This document shows, piece by piece, positions 11,983 to 24,880 of a stretch of 64,000 nucleotides of DNA. Origin of the DNA: Monilinia fructicola (lineage: Eukaryota; Ascomycota; Leotiomycetes; Helotiales; Sclerotiniaceae). The notes beneath the pieces were generated by a model. It was not told where the DNA came from, did not search any database, and was given only the letters and a program-made list of their open reading frames with translations. The translations under genes and the position numbers were made by a program. The stretch lies in contig VICG01000009.1 in assembly GCA_008692225.1 (NCBI GenBank), positions 620,001-684,000 on the forward strand, given 5' to 3'. Each line of letters begins with the position of its first letter. The stretch's first letter is position 1.

Positions 11983-12253
11983 TGAGTGAGGGTGGAAGGG
12001 AGAAGGGGGTGGCATTTCTCCCATGTATTCATGTATCTTTGTATCATACTTATATATCTTCATCCCCTGATATCCCTCCAATTTACAATTTTAACTCGAC
12101 ATGCAGACATAAAATTTGGTGAAATAATTACGTCCCTATCTACAAGTATCTCTCTCTACCCAACTCATTCATCGTTCAAGATCTAAAAATTAAATCATCT
12201 CATTAATTTGCTGTTTATTCCTTCTATCTCCTCTTCTCTTCTCTCCTCTTGCA

Positions 12254-12291
12254 TCTCCTCTCCTCTCCTCTCCTCTCCTCTCCTCTCCTCT
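12254..12291. repeat. (CTCCT)n microsatellite
   Basis: Seven copies of a 5-bp pyrimidine unit, followed by two TCATCATGT copies. Confidence 0.9.
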
Positions 12292-12531
12292 CATCATGTT
12301 CTCTCATCATGTCCTCTCCCACCATTAATCATTCTCTGCTTTTGTTCCATATCCTATATCTACAGATCCGTATATACATACATACGTATTCCTGTCTACG
12401 ATCGCAAAGGGTGATGTATATACCGTTGACTAGGTAGTATTTGCTACTCTCTTCTACACATTTGTTTCAGCTCAAGTTTGTACGATATAATCTCATCATC
12501 TCGCACAATCTCACAATCACACAATGCAAGT

Positions 12532-12555
12532 AATATATATATATATATATATATA
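12532..12555. repeat. (TA)n microsatellite
   Basis: Twelve TA dinucleotides, perfect. Confidence 0.9.
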
Positions 12556-13069
12556 GCCAGTAAACATATCCCTTGGGTATATGATTTTATTCGTAGCTCC
12601 CACCCGCAGCCCAGGACATTTGATACAAAGGGGAATTTTCCCCCCTTCCAATCTCGTCACCTCATCATATTTCCCCCCATTGTCCCAAGTCTCAACCGAG
12701 TGCGTGCCCTGTTCCTCTCCATCTTTTCCGTCCCCTATGCCCCACGCCACCCCAGAACAAACGGTCCATTCATTAAAATCTTACAGCGAGGCGGTAATGA
12801 TGACCTGCCTTCGTATCCAACGCCACAAACTTATGTAAACGCCGTTCCATCTTCATCCATCATGAGAAAACCGGCGTACTGCTTATAAATTTGAGAAATG
12901 AAAAAATCAAGAAAAAAAAAAAAAACGCCAAATGATAACCCAGAATTTGGCAGACGAGCAAATGTATGCTCATGATGTTTGTGAAATGTGATATAAAAAA
13001 AAAGCATCGGTCAAAGACATTATTGTGATATTCTTTAGTAGGATAAGTTCTATGTGCGTTGTAAAATGC

Positions 13070-15534
13070 TCAAAGAAAATCATCGATAGATCGAGTAATA
13101 GTAGCTTCTCCTGTTATAGGCGGGCTTCTTGGATCTTGTGCTGGTGGGAGATTTGGATGAATCGCGACAGGTGGGGAGAAGAATGCTGTCCGTTGGAAAT
13201 CGAACCCACGTGGAGAGAAGAGACTTGGGGTTACATTCGTAGATTCTTGTGGAATACCACGTGAGAAAGCGTGTTCGAAAGGCTTACGAGTCATCTCGGT
13301 TATTCGTGGCGACATGATATCCGATTCTGCGTCGTCATCCTGTGGCCGAGGTGACATTATGTCGAGTTCCCATTTATCTCCTGGCGATGGTAGACGCTCG
13401 ATTTTAGAACTATCTTCGAATTTTGTGAAAGGTTCAATGGGTGGCATGTCGCCGAATCCAAAGTCAAAACGGCTCAAACGATCAATTGTCGAATTACGGT
13501 TAGAGGTTGTCTCATCCTTGACTTCAGAGTTCTTAATAGGGGCTGGCTTCGTAACCACGGGCTCCCTGGCAGCTGGTTCCTTGGGTGGTGACATAGGAGA
13601 CGAGTTTACTCTGGTACGACCGGGAGAAGATGCAATATCAAGATTACTGGCAGATAGCGATTGCCTATGCCTAGTCAGGCTTTTATTCCTAATAACCATG
13701 TTTTTATTCTCCGCCGTTTGCTTCTCCAGCTTCTTTCTCTCAATAACCTTTTTGAAGTCGTTCAATGAGAAGAGAAGAGACATGTTAGGATTGACCCAAC
13801 GTGATTTTGATTGTGCCAGATTGTACGCTTCGTTTGCTGATAGATCTTGGTTGATGTACATCCCATATGCGATGATCAAGGTTGCCGATCGGCTAGCACC
13901 TTGCTGACAGTGCACGAGAACTCTTTTCCCCTCCTTGGCTCTAGATTCGATGGTTTGGCATAAATCCCACAATTCCCCTTGCACATCTGTATTATGGTCC
14001 CAAGGAATGTGGATATACTCGGGAATCTTCATTTCCGAGGTACTAGGTCGTGGCGTGGATGGGGATGACCCGGTGGAATTCGATTCGGAACCACCCGGTT
14101 GAGTCTCGTACGCAGTTTGGAAAGAGGATATGGTTCCAGCTGTTCCGGGAATCTCAGCATACGGATCCACGGAGTTGTGTTTGCTCTGAACGGATGCATG
14201 GCTCAGTCTCTTTTGCTTTTCCTCTTTCTCCTTCTTCATCTCCTCGAGCTTGGCCTCGAATGGATTTTTGACTTCCCTGGCGACATTAATCACAACGTCA
14301 AACTCCGCAGCCTCCTCCATCTTCGGCTCCGAATAGAGATGTATGGTTGGTTCGTGCATAAGAATTGGACCATCCGGATATGATGGGGACTTGCAATCCT
14401 CACCCGTAGGTGGTCTGTCAAACGAATCACCGCCAATAGACATTCCTGGTGCTCGGGTTGCCATCTGAACTCCTGTTGGCGAAGGTGCCTCGTCTTCATT
14501 GATCGTGAATGTATTCCTGGGAGGACCAGACTCTTTTAACCTTGAGCCCCCAAAGCCTCTCGAAGGGTCACCCAATGTCATTCCACCACTTGGACCAAAG
14601 CCTGGTGTGGTCATGGAGAGCATTTGCGGTGACGAGACAGAGTGTTTGAGACTTTCTTCGTTGCAGCATTGACGACATTCCTTGTTGCCCCAGAGGTTCT
14701 AGCGTCATGTTTGCGGTAGACGTATTTAAACTCAAGATACTTGGCTTTTTTTCTGGCCTTCAAGGGCGGTGGTTTGATAAAAGAAGGGGAAGATGGTTCC
14801 GAGGTGAATTCATCAATACTTGGTCGGAGGTTGAGAGCAAGACTTTTAGGGTTCTTTTTCCTTGGAGAAGGTGAAGTCATAGGCCGTTCAATGGTTATCG
14901 GCGGCGGCCGTGTATCTATTTCCCCCATCTTTAGATTTTGGAAGGAATCTAGCCCGAAAGAAGATCCAGTGAATGAAGATAGCGGGACAAGTGTGATTGG
15001 TGACTCGGGTGACGAGCTTGGTGATGGATCTGATAGTGAAGATGAATCTGCTGTAGATACTGTTGTGGTGGGAGAAGAGTCTGTCGAATCGGATGCTTGT
15101 GTGGAAGTACTTTCTCGATGTTGATGGGAATGTATTTGAAGTAAGTTACTGTCGGCCTTGACTTCTCGATTGTGGTGTGTTTGTTGATTGTTATACGGAT
15201 TGACCGATAGTTTGGTATGAGTACCGCCTAACACTGATCCATCCATTATGTTCGGATCCATACCATACACTGACATAAAGGAAGGTATGTGATTCTCGTA
15301 CATTCGGGGACCAGCTGCTGATGGCATCTTCCGTCTCCCAGAAAGATCGCGACGCTTGACTACTGGAGCCTGCGCCAATGGTTCGAGTGCGCGCTGAGTC
15401 GATTGTATCCCCCAATATAATTTTGATATTCCACTTAAATCCGGTGAAGGTGGCGAAGAGATTGAGATCGCAGCAAAGGACCTTTTTACCGTTGGATTGT
15501 TAGCAAGTGTGAAACCCGTTGGACTAGCCATCAT
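13070..15534 (-). CDS. Dual-specificity (MAPK) phosphatase, Msg5-like; one internal junction unresolved
   Basis: The catalytic half is clear: YPDGPILMHEP and EFDVVINVAREV open the DSP fold, an acidic/Lys-rich insertion follows, then YIHIPWDHNTD supplies the general-acid Asp, and VLVHCQQGASRSATLI (codons near 13890-13920) is the HCxxGxSRS loop with the nucleophilic Cys. NPNMSLLFSL closes the domain. Fungal relatives such as Msg5 and Pmp1 dephosphorylate MAP kinases of the cell-wall and pheromone pathways. The N-terminal half (14611-15534) is Ser/Pro-rich and reads in a different frame, stopping 13 nt after the second frame's first ATG (14623). Either an 89-nt intron (14652-14740, GTATCT donor, weak GAAAG acceptor) or a frameshift joins them; a 89-nt removal gives an exact multiple of three. 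The C-terminal tail is Ser/Pro-rich and disordered. Catalytic assignment is firm. Confidence 0.87.
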
Positions 15535-16149
15535 GCCATTGTTCGAAACGAAGAGTATATAATTGTCAATTGCAAACAGAACTTCTTTTCTTGTACTTGG
15601 TTGATAATATTATCATCAATCCCAAGGAACAATGAATCAGGAAAGCAAGAAGAAGTCCATGAGACATGGAATAAACAAGAGAGTATGGCATTCACTCACT
15701 ATAATTTATACCGTCGTCCTTGAAATCGAACCCCGAGCGAGAATACCAAATTTCCAAGTAATAGAGTCGACAACAATAGCCAATGTAAAAGTTGGATTTG
15801 GTTTGTTTGTTTGTTTGTTTGTTTGATCTTTGAGATTGAGGATGAAATGGCGTAAGAAGTAACCGTTAAAAGAAGAGCGATTGGGGTATATGCAATGACC
15901 AGTCGTAAGAGATGTTTGAGAACAAAGTAAGAATTGCCTCGAAGGGCAACCTAATCTTTGCCTTACCGGGTAGTCCACGCGAGACGCCGCAGTTATTATT
16001 ATCTGGAAAGTATTTTGAAAGTAGGTTTTTGGTGTTTTATGCCTAGGTCAAATTATAATATAAAAAAAGGAAAAGATAATAAAACACGATGGGGAAAAGA
16101 ATAAAAATGTTTATTTAAATTGGTAATGTTGTGAATGTTGTTCTTGTTG

Positions 16150-17140
16150 GAGCAGAGGAGGAGGAGGAGAGGGAGGAGAGGGAGGAGGAGGAGGAGGAGG
16201 AGGAGGTGGTGGTGGTGGTGGTGGGAAAATATAAAACTCTCCAAATTTAAACCTTTTAGGAAACAAGACCAAGATTTTGGGGAAGGATTTAGAAGAATAA
16301 AAAAAGTAAATGTGTGGGTAGGGAGGGAGGGAGGTATAAAGAGAGGTAGAGAGAGAGGTAGAGAGGTAGAGGTAGAGGGAGAGAAGTAGAGAAGTAGAGA
16401 GGGAGAGAGAAGGTGTGTATATGAGCGTATGAGCGTATAGCGTGTGAGAGAGGAAGAGAGTGAGTGAGTGAGAGTAAGTGAGTGGGTGAGTTTCGAAAAA
16501 CGAAGACGTCTTGATACAATCAATCAATCAATTTGTTTTTGGTTAGAGTGGTGGGTGGGTGCAGGTGGGTGGATGAATAGAGAGATAGATAGATGAATGT
16601 GGATGGATAGATAGATAGATAGATGGATGAATGAATGAATGAATTGGATGGATGGATGGATGGACTGGATGACTGATGATGGATGGATGAATGAATTGAA
16701 TGAATTGAAATGAACTGATTGAATTGATTGAATTGAATGAATTGATTGAATTGAATGAATTGAATGAATGGATGAATGAATGAATGAATGGGATGGATGG
16801 GATGAGCAGGGGTTTGTCTTTGAATTGGTCTGAATTGATTTTAAACTAGTCAGCGCACCGTTCACAGCGAATTGAGTATGAAAATGCGTGAAATGCGTGA
16901 AATGCAGGGGGTTTAAAAATAGATATGGCGGGTAAAAAGCAACCAATTAAATAGTTTGGCTTTAAATAAATAAAAATTAAAAAATTAAAAAGAAAGAAAA
17001 GATGAGAGAGAGGAAGAGGAAGAGGAAGAGGGAGAGGGAGAGAGAGAGAGAGAGATAGAGAGGAGAATAGAATAGAAGAGAAGAGAGTAAGTAGTAAGTA
17101 GTTGAGTAGAGAGAGAAAAAGAGAAAAAGAGAGAAAGAGA
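16150..17140. repeat. 1-kb low-complexity, purine-rich (plus strand) block
   Basis: Runs of GAG, GTG, AGGG, GAGA, GATA, GATG, GAAT and AAGAGG follow each other with almost no pyrimidine-rich interruption on the plus strand. Unit boundaries are imperfect. Frames through it encode only homopolymeric peptides. Confidence 0.8.
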
Positions 17141-17933
17141 GAGAGAAATAGATCCCTTACTATAAAATTAATCTGGTCTTGTTCTTGTTCTTATTCTTAT
17201 TCTTATCCTGGTTTTTTTGCCTGGAAAATTGCCTGCAATGAGATCGCCCTCGAGGTTTGTGTTTCTAAGAAAGTGAAAGAGAGCAGAGCAGAGCAGAGCA
17301 GAGAAGAGAAACAAAACACTTTAAGCCTTTCTTCTCTTTACTTTTTTCTCTTTCTCTCTTCTCCCTTCCCTCTTCTGTTCTGTTAAATGACGGACGGATA
17401 TTATCCTATAAATAAGCCTTCCCGTTTATGAGAAAAGCCGTACGGAGGAGAGCAGAGGAGATGAGATAAAAAGTAAGATTCGAGATTGATTTGATTTGTC
17501 GAGAGTGTAGAAGATATATCTGAAACCGTATAGTAGTATTGCAGATATCTTGCTTAATCGAAAAGAGTCTTAGTCCTCGGGCTATTGGTACTACTCGAGT
17601 ATGGAAAATCTTGATCAGTGCCTTTGGGTCTGAGATTCTATGATGAATTGGATAGGACTCGCTTGTGAGATTCAATCATATATATATAATAAGAGACGGC
17701 TGTTTATCTGATGATTAGAAGAGATGAACGAACAATACATATATACATATACACATATGCATATATATATTGTTGGATATTCCGTTGGAGATGACCAATG
17801 GAGGCGGAAGTGTGGTTGCAAACTGATGTGTTGAAGGTATCGCGGAGGGTCGAGGGGTTTAATAAGTCAAGTTGATCTCTGTCGATTCGTGAGGGTAGAT
17901 CTCTTCTACCCTTTTTCGAGGATGCTTTGTTCT

Positions 17934-18019
17934 GGATGTTCTGGATGCTCTGACGTTCTGACGTTCTGGTGTTCTGGTGTTCTGATGTTCTGATGTTCTG
18001 ATGTTCTGATGTTCTGATA
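17934..18019. repeat. 8-bp minisatellite (GTTCTGAT family)
   Basis: About ten copies of an 8-bp unit that changes in steps along the array: GGAT/GCTC versions first, then GTTCTGAC twice, GTTCTGGT twice, then GTTCTGAT five times. The gradient points to recent local duplication. Confidence 0.85.
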
Positions 18020-18425
18020 TTCAATCTTTTGGTAATACACCACCACCAGTCTCAAACAATCTTTTTATGTATTTCCAAATTAGTATGGATATTCACGATC
18101 CCATACAAATTATCATCCGGTTCAGATTATGATGAAAATCAAGTCAGGGTATATCTTGTCTTCTCTCTCTCTTTGGTTCTTTTACTGGATTCCCATCCAA
18201 ATGTTATTTGCGCCTCCCACGGATCTGATTGAGTTTGATTGTGTTGGCTTTATTTTTCCGGGGAAGGTCGAGAACAAAGGAATGGCCGCGGCTTTCGGTC
18301 GCAAAGTAGAATTCAAGTACCGGGTTGATGATACTACAAGGTGGCACTTATTACTGTACGGTACAGTACTGTACTTTTATCTCGCTTGTATTTGTAAGAG
18401 AGAGGGGGAGAGGGGGAGAGGGAGA

Positions 18426-18430
<5 letters not shown>

Positions 18431-18465
<35 letters not shown>

Positions 18466-18467
18466 AA
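18431..18467. repeat. (GAAA)n microsatellite
   Basis: Nine GAAA units, preceded by a GAGAGGGG-type purine run (18400-18430). Confidence 0.9.
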
Positions 18468-20783
18468 ATGCCTAGTATGTTTATCTAATATGCAACTTAA
18501 AGAAAGGGAAGAACGTCTTGTGAATCAATGAATGCAAGTTATCTTGAGAAATAAGATAAAATCGATTTGGAGGTAGGAGGAGGAGGAGAAGAAGAAGAAG
18601 AAGAAGATATAAAGTATGGAATTGGTTGACGGGGGTTCGTCAAGAAGAAACGTTGGAGGTTAATGAAGATATAAATAAAGCAAAAGTACCTAGGTAGGTG
18701 AATCTATTCGTACATACATCTCAAAAGAGAGAAGAGATCATAAAATGTAAGACCGAGAGAGGCTTAGAAGGAATCAATTCGAAGACTGTACAACCAATAT
18801 TCGTTTTCAAGATTCTACAGAGTACTGTCGAGTACCAGTGATATTCCATTTATTACTCCATACCTGGATACTCTCCCTCTCCGTACAGATCCAAAAGTCA
18901 ACAACATCAACACAACCAAGCCGTGGACGTCAGAAGTGGTTCCAATCATCCAACACCAGTCCAATAATCTCATTGGAGATGCAATGGATAGATGCCTCAG
19001 GCTCTGATACTTCACCCATGGATACCTAGTCTGTCCCAAACTACCAATGAACGACACGCCTTGCCAGAATAGATTCCATCTTCAAGTACCTACTAGGTAG
19101 TCCCTCCCTCCTACCGAGCTACAGTACCTACCAGGTAGTTAGTGCCTCTCTCCATTTTAATTCGTCACAAACAGAATATGAAACAAGCTACGAAAAAAAT
19201 GGAAAAATGGAGAAATGTCACATTGTCCAGTCTTCAATGTAATATCCGATGCTTCACCAATAGAATTATTCATGCATAAGCAAAGCAAGCAACCTACTCC
19301 GTTATATTGCCAAAGCTTTGATCTTGGATCTTGGATGTTGTGCTCTGCAGAGTATTATGAAGGTGTTAAAGGTCACGAGGTCACGAGGTCTTTCGTACAC
19401 ATCACACAATCCACTCCATCACGACTCACGATGGTAAAATCCTTTCTTCCTCTTGACGTCGTACCGGATCGGATCGGATCCTTTGCATGATAAAAATATG
19501 CATATACCTAGTATGTCAACAGAGCAAGAGGAAAGAAGTACTGTTGAAGGGGTGAAGAAGAGAAGAAACGTAATTGAGGCTCAGTCATTCGACATAAGTG
19601 AGTGTGGCTGGGGAAGTCAACCCACCTACCTAGGTACCCAGTTAATTAATAACTTATCCATCTTCAGGTACATACGGAGAACTCCTTTTGACCTGTACGT
19701 ACGGCCAATCCAAGAAGAGAAAGCAATGACCGAGGAAAAGGAACATGTTAAGCCAGGGAGGGACTCGGGAGGGACAGATAGTAAGTACATCATCTTGATT
19801 CTGTCGCTCCAAATCCTCCCTCTTCCCAGGTATCCTTCATCGTCTTCTCCCCAATCTGGATTAACAATAACTTGCTGGCATGTCAACATGTCATTCATTA
19901 TACTCTGTACGGCCAGCCGGGTATTGTGGGGGATGAGATTAATTAGATGTTGAAACTTGGTACGAGCACAGTATAACATTACTCTGCTAAATTTATCCCT
20001 CTCGCACCAAGGCATGATCCAGGTCACGACTACAGTACCAGACTACAGCACATGAGAGAAACCCCACAGGAGAATCTCATCAAAACCATTGGTAACGAGA
20101 TTGTGATTATATACCTACTTGGTACAGTGGTAATGAATAAGTACCCGGTCATAGTATCCTCAAGGCAAAGTACTCCGTCCAAAAGTTATACAGTTACGAT
20201 ACTCGAGCACCTTACGTGACAAGGTCCGAGTACGAATCCAGCTCCAACTCCAAATCCCCCGTCCCATCATTCGTACAAGATTTGGCATCTGCATTAAGGG
20301 TATTGTACATCGAAGACACTGAGAGCGATGGAGCAGGAGTATCAACAAACACCAGGTTTACAGAGGAGGGAGTTCTTCCGGTGACTGATGGATCTACGGA
20401 GTACTTGTGCCTTGAATCTACTCCCTACGGTACAGTAAGGTTGCAGCCAGTATCGACATCATGGGATACCCAGCTAATCATGTCCAAGCGAACATGAATA
20501 CTGGGACTTGATGTCGAAAAAGTAAAAAACCTCATGCCGCAAGTTCGTCTCATCATTTCTCAACTATTGAAGCTTTGTTCATCTAAAGGTCATCTTCTTC
20601 AATCAGCTAAATCACTTTCGAAAGCACGATACAAGTACCTAATTATAGATCGTGCGAAAGAGGGAAAGTACAGTCAGTATAGTAGAAGGAAGGTGGAGAA
20701 TATTCAACGTTACCGTACAGTACTCTGTATGGTATGCTAATGAAAATGTCGATTCTTTTCAGGGACGACCCGGCCCTAATCAA

Positions 20784-20942
20784 GAGAGAGATGAGAGATG
20801 GAAGAGATGGAAGAGATGGTAGAGATGGAGAGATGGTTAGAGATGGTAGAGATGTAGAGATGGTAGAGATGGAAGAGATGGAAGAGATGGAAGAGATGGA
20901 AGAGATGGTAGATGAGAGATGGTAGAGATGGTAGATATGGTA
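20784..20942. repeat. AGAGATGG minisatellite
   Basis: About 150 bp built from 9-bp units (AGAGATGGA or AGAGATGGT) with occasional shortened copies. Confidence 0.85.
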
Positions 20943-22418
20943 TGGTAGCACAGGACATGAAGATATGTCTCATTATGCGTAATGTGTAAACGTATCCAAA
21001 CCTATTCGAGTAGATCTCTACAGTAATAGTAATAATGCACCAACATGGGAGATTTGAGAAAACTTAATTGATAAAGTAATTATGTCTAGTATCTTGGGGT
21101 TTTACTGTAGGTAGACTGTAGTCTACCAGTAACTCTCACCATATTTCTGTTCCAGAGATGGAAACTCAGCCGCGATCCACGTACTTACTATCCACAACTA
21201 CTCCGTACAGAGTACGCCATGTCAAAGCCGCCTCAAACAAAACAGTTCAACCTTGATTGCTCCAAGAAATGCCGAAATTGAGACGGATATCTATCTATTA
21301 CCTACCCTACCCAGCTGGTCAGAGAGCTATTGGGGCTAATTGAGTTTATCCATATTCGAAGTCAAGACTTGTCGTCAAAGTTGCATATGTGCATGTACAT
21401 GTATGTATATATGTATGTACATGTGTGTATATATGTATGTACATGTGTATATATGTATATACATACATATATGTGTGTGTGTGTGTCGGGTGAGTGACTG
21501 AGTGTGAGTATACATATCTATCTGTCCAAGATCTAGGACATCTCGTTTCATTCTTCAAGGCGAGATTGATTCATTTCCTTGCCATGCCGCAGTACACATT
21601 TGGCCAGACCGAATTACACCTCCGCATCAAGGTCACCTTCTGGGCCAATAATTCTTCTCCCTCTCATGGTTTTGGGACATCAATGGGTCCTTGCCCCTGA
21701 ATGTAATACATACAGTACAGCACTGTACATGCAGTTACTTATTACTGTACATCATTTATTGCGGCCCACAACATTTTGAGAAATTTTCAAGCATCCCCGA
21801 CTCTTTTTAATGAGCTCTTCTAAATAAAGTTTGGTTAAGTAATTCATTATTGGATGATGATAATCACATCTACTCCGTGCAGAGTACAGTGCCGTACTAA
21901 TCAATCATTCATCAATTCTCCATACAGTAAGACCTGACGCCAGATGGACGTAGGGCAGACACAAGTCTATTCGGAGTATAAGACTTTCAAGTTTCAATCC
22001 AACCGATTGATTGATTGATTGATTGACTGATTGATTGTACGGAGGTATAGCAGCAACTATAACTAGCACACACACCCCTTAACGCAAGTTCGAGCCTCGA
22101 GCCTTTTCGATCTCAGGTTCCGGCTAAGAAGATGATGGCTTGGCTACATGGGAAGAAAAGTTATATCCAACGACAATCCATATATGACAGACAGACAGGT
22201 TGACGAAAGTATTCTTCCGCTCTTCGGCAGTTCCCGATGATTGGAATTCAATGCCAGCCATTCGAATGATCTATCTGACTTGCAGTTCGGGCTACACAAT
22301 TCTACCGAAGGCTTCTCTATAAGTTCATGGCCTTGTACAACCCTCAGCTGCGAGGAGGGTGTCGAGGAGTACTGTAGCCCTGGTCTCGAACGGTGAATTA
22401 TGCGATTTTATAATTATA

Positions 22419-22651
22419 CTCTCCCCCCCCCGGAATAAATGTTAAAGTATGGGTCGGCCCATATAAATCTAGCAAATAGTTTTTATCATTGGACCTCGAT
22501 TTTGCCACAGCTCAAGGATAAAAATTTGCTAAATTCCACCCTGATTCAACTAAAAGATCAAAATCTGGCTTGTGCAAAGGATTATAACCAATCAGATGAA
22601 GCAAACTGGGGAGGATCCATCAATTAACATTTATTCCGGGGGGGGGGAGAG
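22419..22651. mobile_element. MITE-like element, TA-flanked, about 28-bp terminal inverted repeats
   Basis: Left end CTCTCC plus a C-run, then GGAATAAATGTTAA; right end TTAACATTTATTCC, then a G-run and GGAGAG. These are perfect inverted repeats apart from one base of C/G-run length. Both ends are flanked by TA (22417-22418 and 22652-22653), the target duplication of Tc1/mariner/pogo elements. The 233-bp length and lack of a transposase fit a non-autonomous MITE. The interior is AT-rich and has one 62-codon open frame with KDQNLACAKDYN, faintly like the helix-turn-helix start of pogo-type transposases; that resemblance is weak. Confidence 0.85.
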
Positions 22652-23084
22652 TACAATCCTCCAATTCGTGCATAAGATGTACATCTATCCTGCATTTCCG
22701 AAGTCCCTACTCCTTCCCTTTTCTGTCCGATGGTTACAATAATGAGAGCTATTTTGAAAGTCCTGTACACTGTACAGTAAGTGTGCGTTCCAGGATTGAA
22801 TGACACCAAATATTTCTCCGCTTAACAATGGGCCACGGCCGACGAGCTAGGCCCTGAGGGTTCATCCGCTCCATGTGATTGATGTAAGTCTCCCCTCACA
22901 ATGTTTCACCCAAATTTGAAAATTTTGAGAATGATGTGCGAGAGCCTGCCTTATTTTCTTACAATCGTCTGGTCTAAGAGACTGACTGGATTTGGATGAT
23001 CAAGCCAAGTCATGCAATTCATCTCATGTATTCCGTCAGATAAGTAAACATCTAACACTCTCGAGGCTTCAATACAGCAAGTAA

Positions 23085-23130
23085 GTAGGTAGGTAGGTAG
23101 GTAGGTAGGTAGGTAGGTAGGTAGGTAGGG
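23085..23130. repeat. (TAGG)n microsatellite
   Basis: About eleven AGGT tetranucleotides. This is not the fungal telomere unit TTAGGG. Confidence 0.9.
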
Positions 23131-23224
23131 TATCTAGGCATTCCAGGTTCTATGAATGTCAACCTTCTTGATTTCATTTCTTTCGGATATCGAAAAGTTT
23201 CCCCTCACCTCACCATGTCAAACA

Positions 23225-23297
23225 CAATCAATCAATCAATCAATCAGTCAGTCAATCATTCAATCAATCAGTCAATCAATCAATCAATCAATCAATA
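23225..23297. repeat. (CAAT)n microsatellite
   Basis: About 18 CAAT/CAGT units, slightly degenerate. Confidence 0.9.
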
Positions 23298-24327
23298 TGC
23301 ACGTCCTTCGCTTCAGAACACAGCTTATGCAGTGAAATGTCATGGTGGATAACAAGTTATTGACTGCATGTGCATGCGTCAGTGTGCACAGGGGTGAAGA
23401 GGGTCAATTTCCAAGGAGGGTCAAGATTTAGGAGCGTCAGCAGTTCGGGACCCTTCGAATCAAATGTCTACGGAGAGTACAGTATGGGTGGGCGTGGAAG
23501 ATATCGAATGTGTAAGAAAGAACATTTTGATGGTGCTGTGTGTCAAGTCTGCATGAAGACACTATTATTGTCATTATTATTATTATTATTCTCCACTGTC
23601 CATGCAGCTAGCATTGACAGGCGGTAGTTCTTCTAGATTCTCGATACTGTCTAACTTCAATCAAGGGACTAATTATTGTAGGTAGGTCGATATACTCAAC
23701 GAGAGTTCATAGGGAAATGTACATTCTTATATGAGGCTTTTGAGTTCTAGTAGATAGGTATCTCGTACTTTTAGACATGTTTGTATTATATATCGACCTA
23801 TCTAACTACCTAGGTAGTATTTATCAATCAATTAATGATATAAGAGGTCTTTTCTACAACTCACGCAACTTTTGGAGCCAAACAATCAAACATCAAAGAT
23901 CAAAAACCACAAACCAAAAAGACCGCTACACCTTGCAACCTTATTAGAAGGGTTCGAACTTCGGAAAGACCTGATGCGAATGCTGAGATGGAAATTACGC
24001 TTTATTGCCATTTTTGGCACTTCGACAGGGCAATTTATGCGATGCCGAAGCCGTGAAAACCTTCGACTCCCCCGATGAGGTACCCAGCAACACCCACCCA
24101 TCCATCCACCCACCTGGGCAGAGGATTCATACTCCAGTGTGTTATATTGAAACACAGTAGAAACACCAGATACACATGCGCAGTGTGAGGGAAGGCAAAG
24201 TTAGATAGATGAATGGGATTGCCGAAAAGGTCGAAGAGGGCCGGCAGTACTGTGACGAGATGAGATGGGGGATGGAGTACCCCTACTTTGGTCCTTGGTC
24301 CTTGGTCCTTGGGCCTTGGGGGACATG

Positions 24328-24370
24328 TGTATGTTGTATGTTGTATGTTGTATGTTGTATGTTGTATGTT
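24328..24370. repeat. (TGTATGT)n minisatellite
   Basis: Five to six copies of a 7-bp unit (TGTATGT), just after a GGTCCTT repeat (24290-24315). Confidence 0.88.
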
Positions 24371-24657
24371 ACAGACTGGTGGATTGGAAGGAGAACAACA
24401 GCCGAATTTTCTTGTTTGGAATGGATGGATGGGTGGGTGAGTGAGTGCATGGGTGGATGGATGTTCTCGTTGTACATTTTTGTTCTTGTCTTTGTAATCT
24501 CTCTTGTTGATAATTAATTCTCTTTATATGAGATAGATAGATGATCAATCTATATTGGTTGGTGGATCGATAGGTATGTACTAGGTATGCCCAGGTGTAT
24601 GTAAGTATGTAGGTAATAGATATGTAGGTACTGAGTACATACATATATTTTGTAAGA

Positions 24658-24880
24658 TGATAAATAATAATTATAGTAGTAATAATAATAATAGTAATAA
24701 TAGTGATAATAGTGATAATAGTAGTAATAATGATAATAGTAGTAATAGTAATAACAAGAATAACAATAAGAATAAGAATAATAATAATAATAATAATAAG
24801 AATAATAAGAATAATAATAAGAATAATAACAATAACAATAACAATAACACTAATAACAACATCAATAATAATAATCACAG
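24658..24880. repeat. (AAT)n compound microsatellite, about 220 bp
   Basis: Long imperfect AAT array with AGT, GAT, AAC and AAG variant triplets. It gives open frames of 60-190 codons on both strands (poly-Asn, poly-Ile, poly-Leu) that are artefacts of the repeat. Confidence 0.92.

Larger units (their letters stand above)
11983..13069. other. Intergenic, between convergent genes
   Basis: Shared 3' flanks of the aftiphilin-like and phosphatase genes. It holds CTCCT and TA repeats and an A-run near 12912; no coding signal. Confidence 0.55.

Noticed and set aside
16053..16527. His/Leu/Pro-rich frames in the 16-kb block
   Set aside because: Products of simple repeats; no conserved sequence.
23085..23130. 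TAGG array as a telomere-like tract
   Set aside because: Unit is TAGG, not TTAGGG, and other similar CTAC/TAGG arrays occur in the window.
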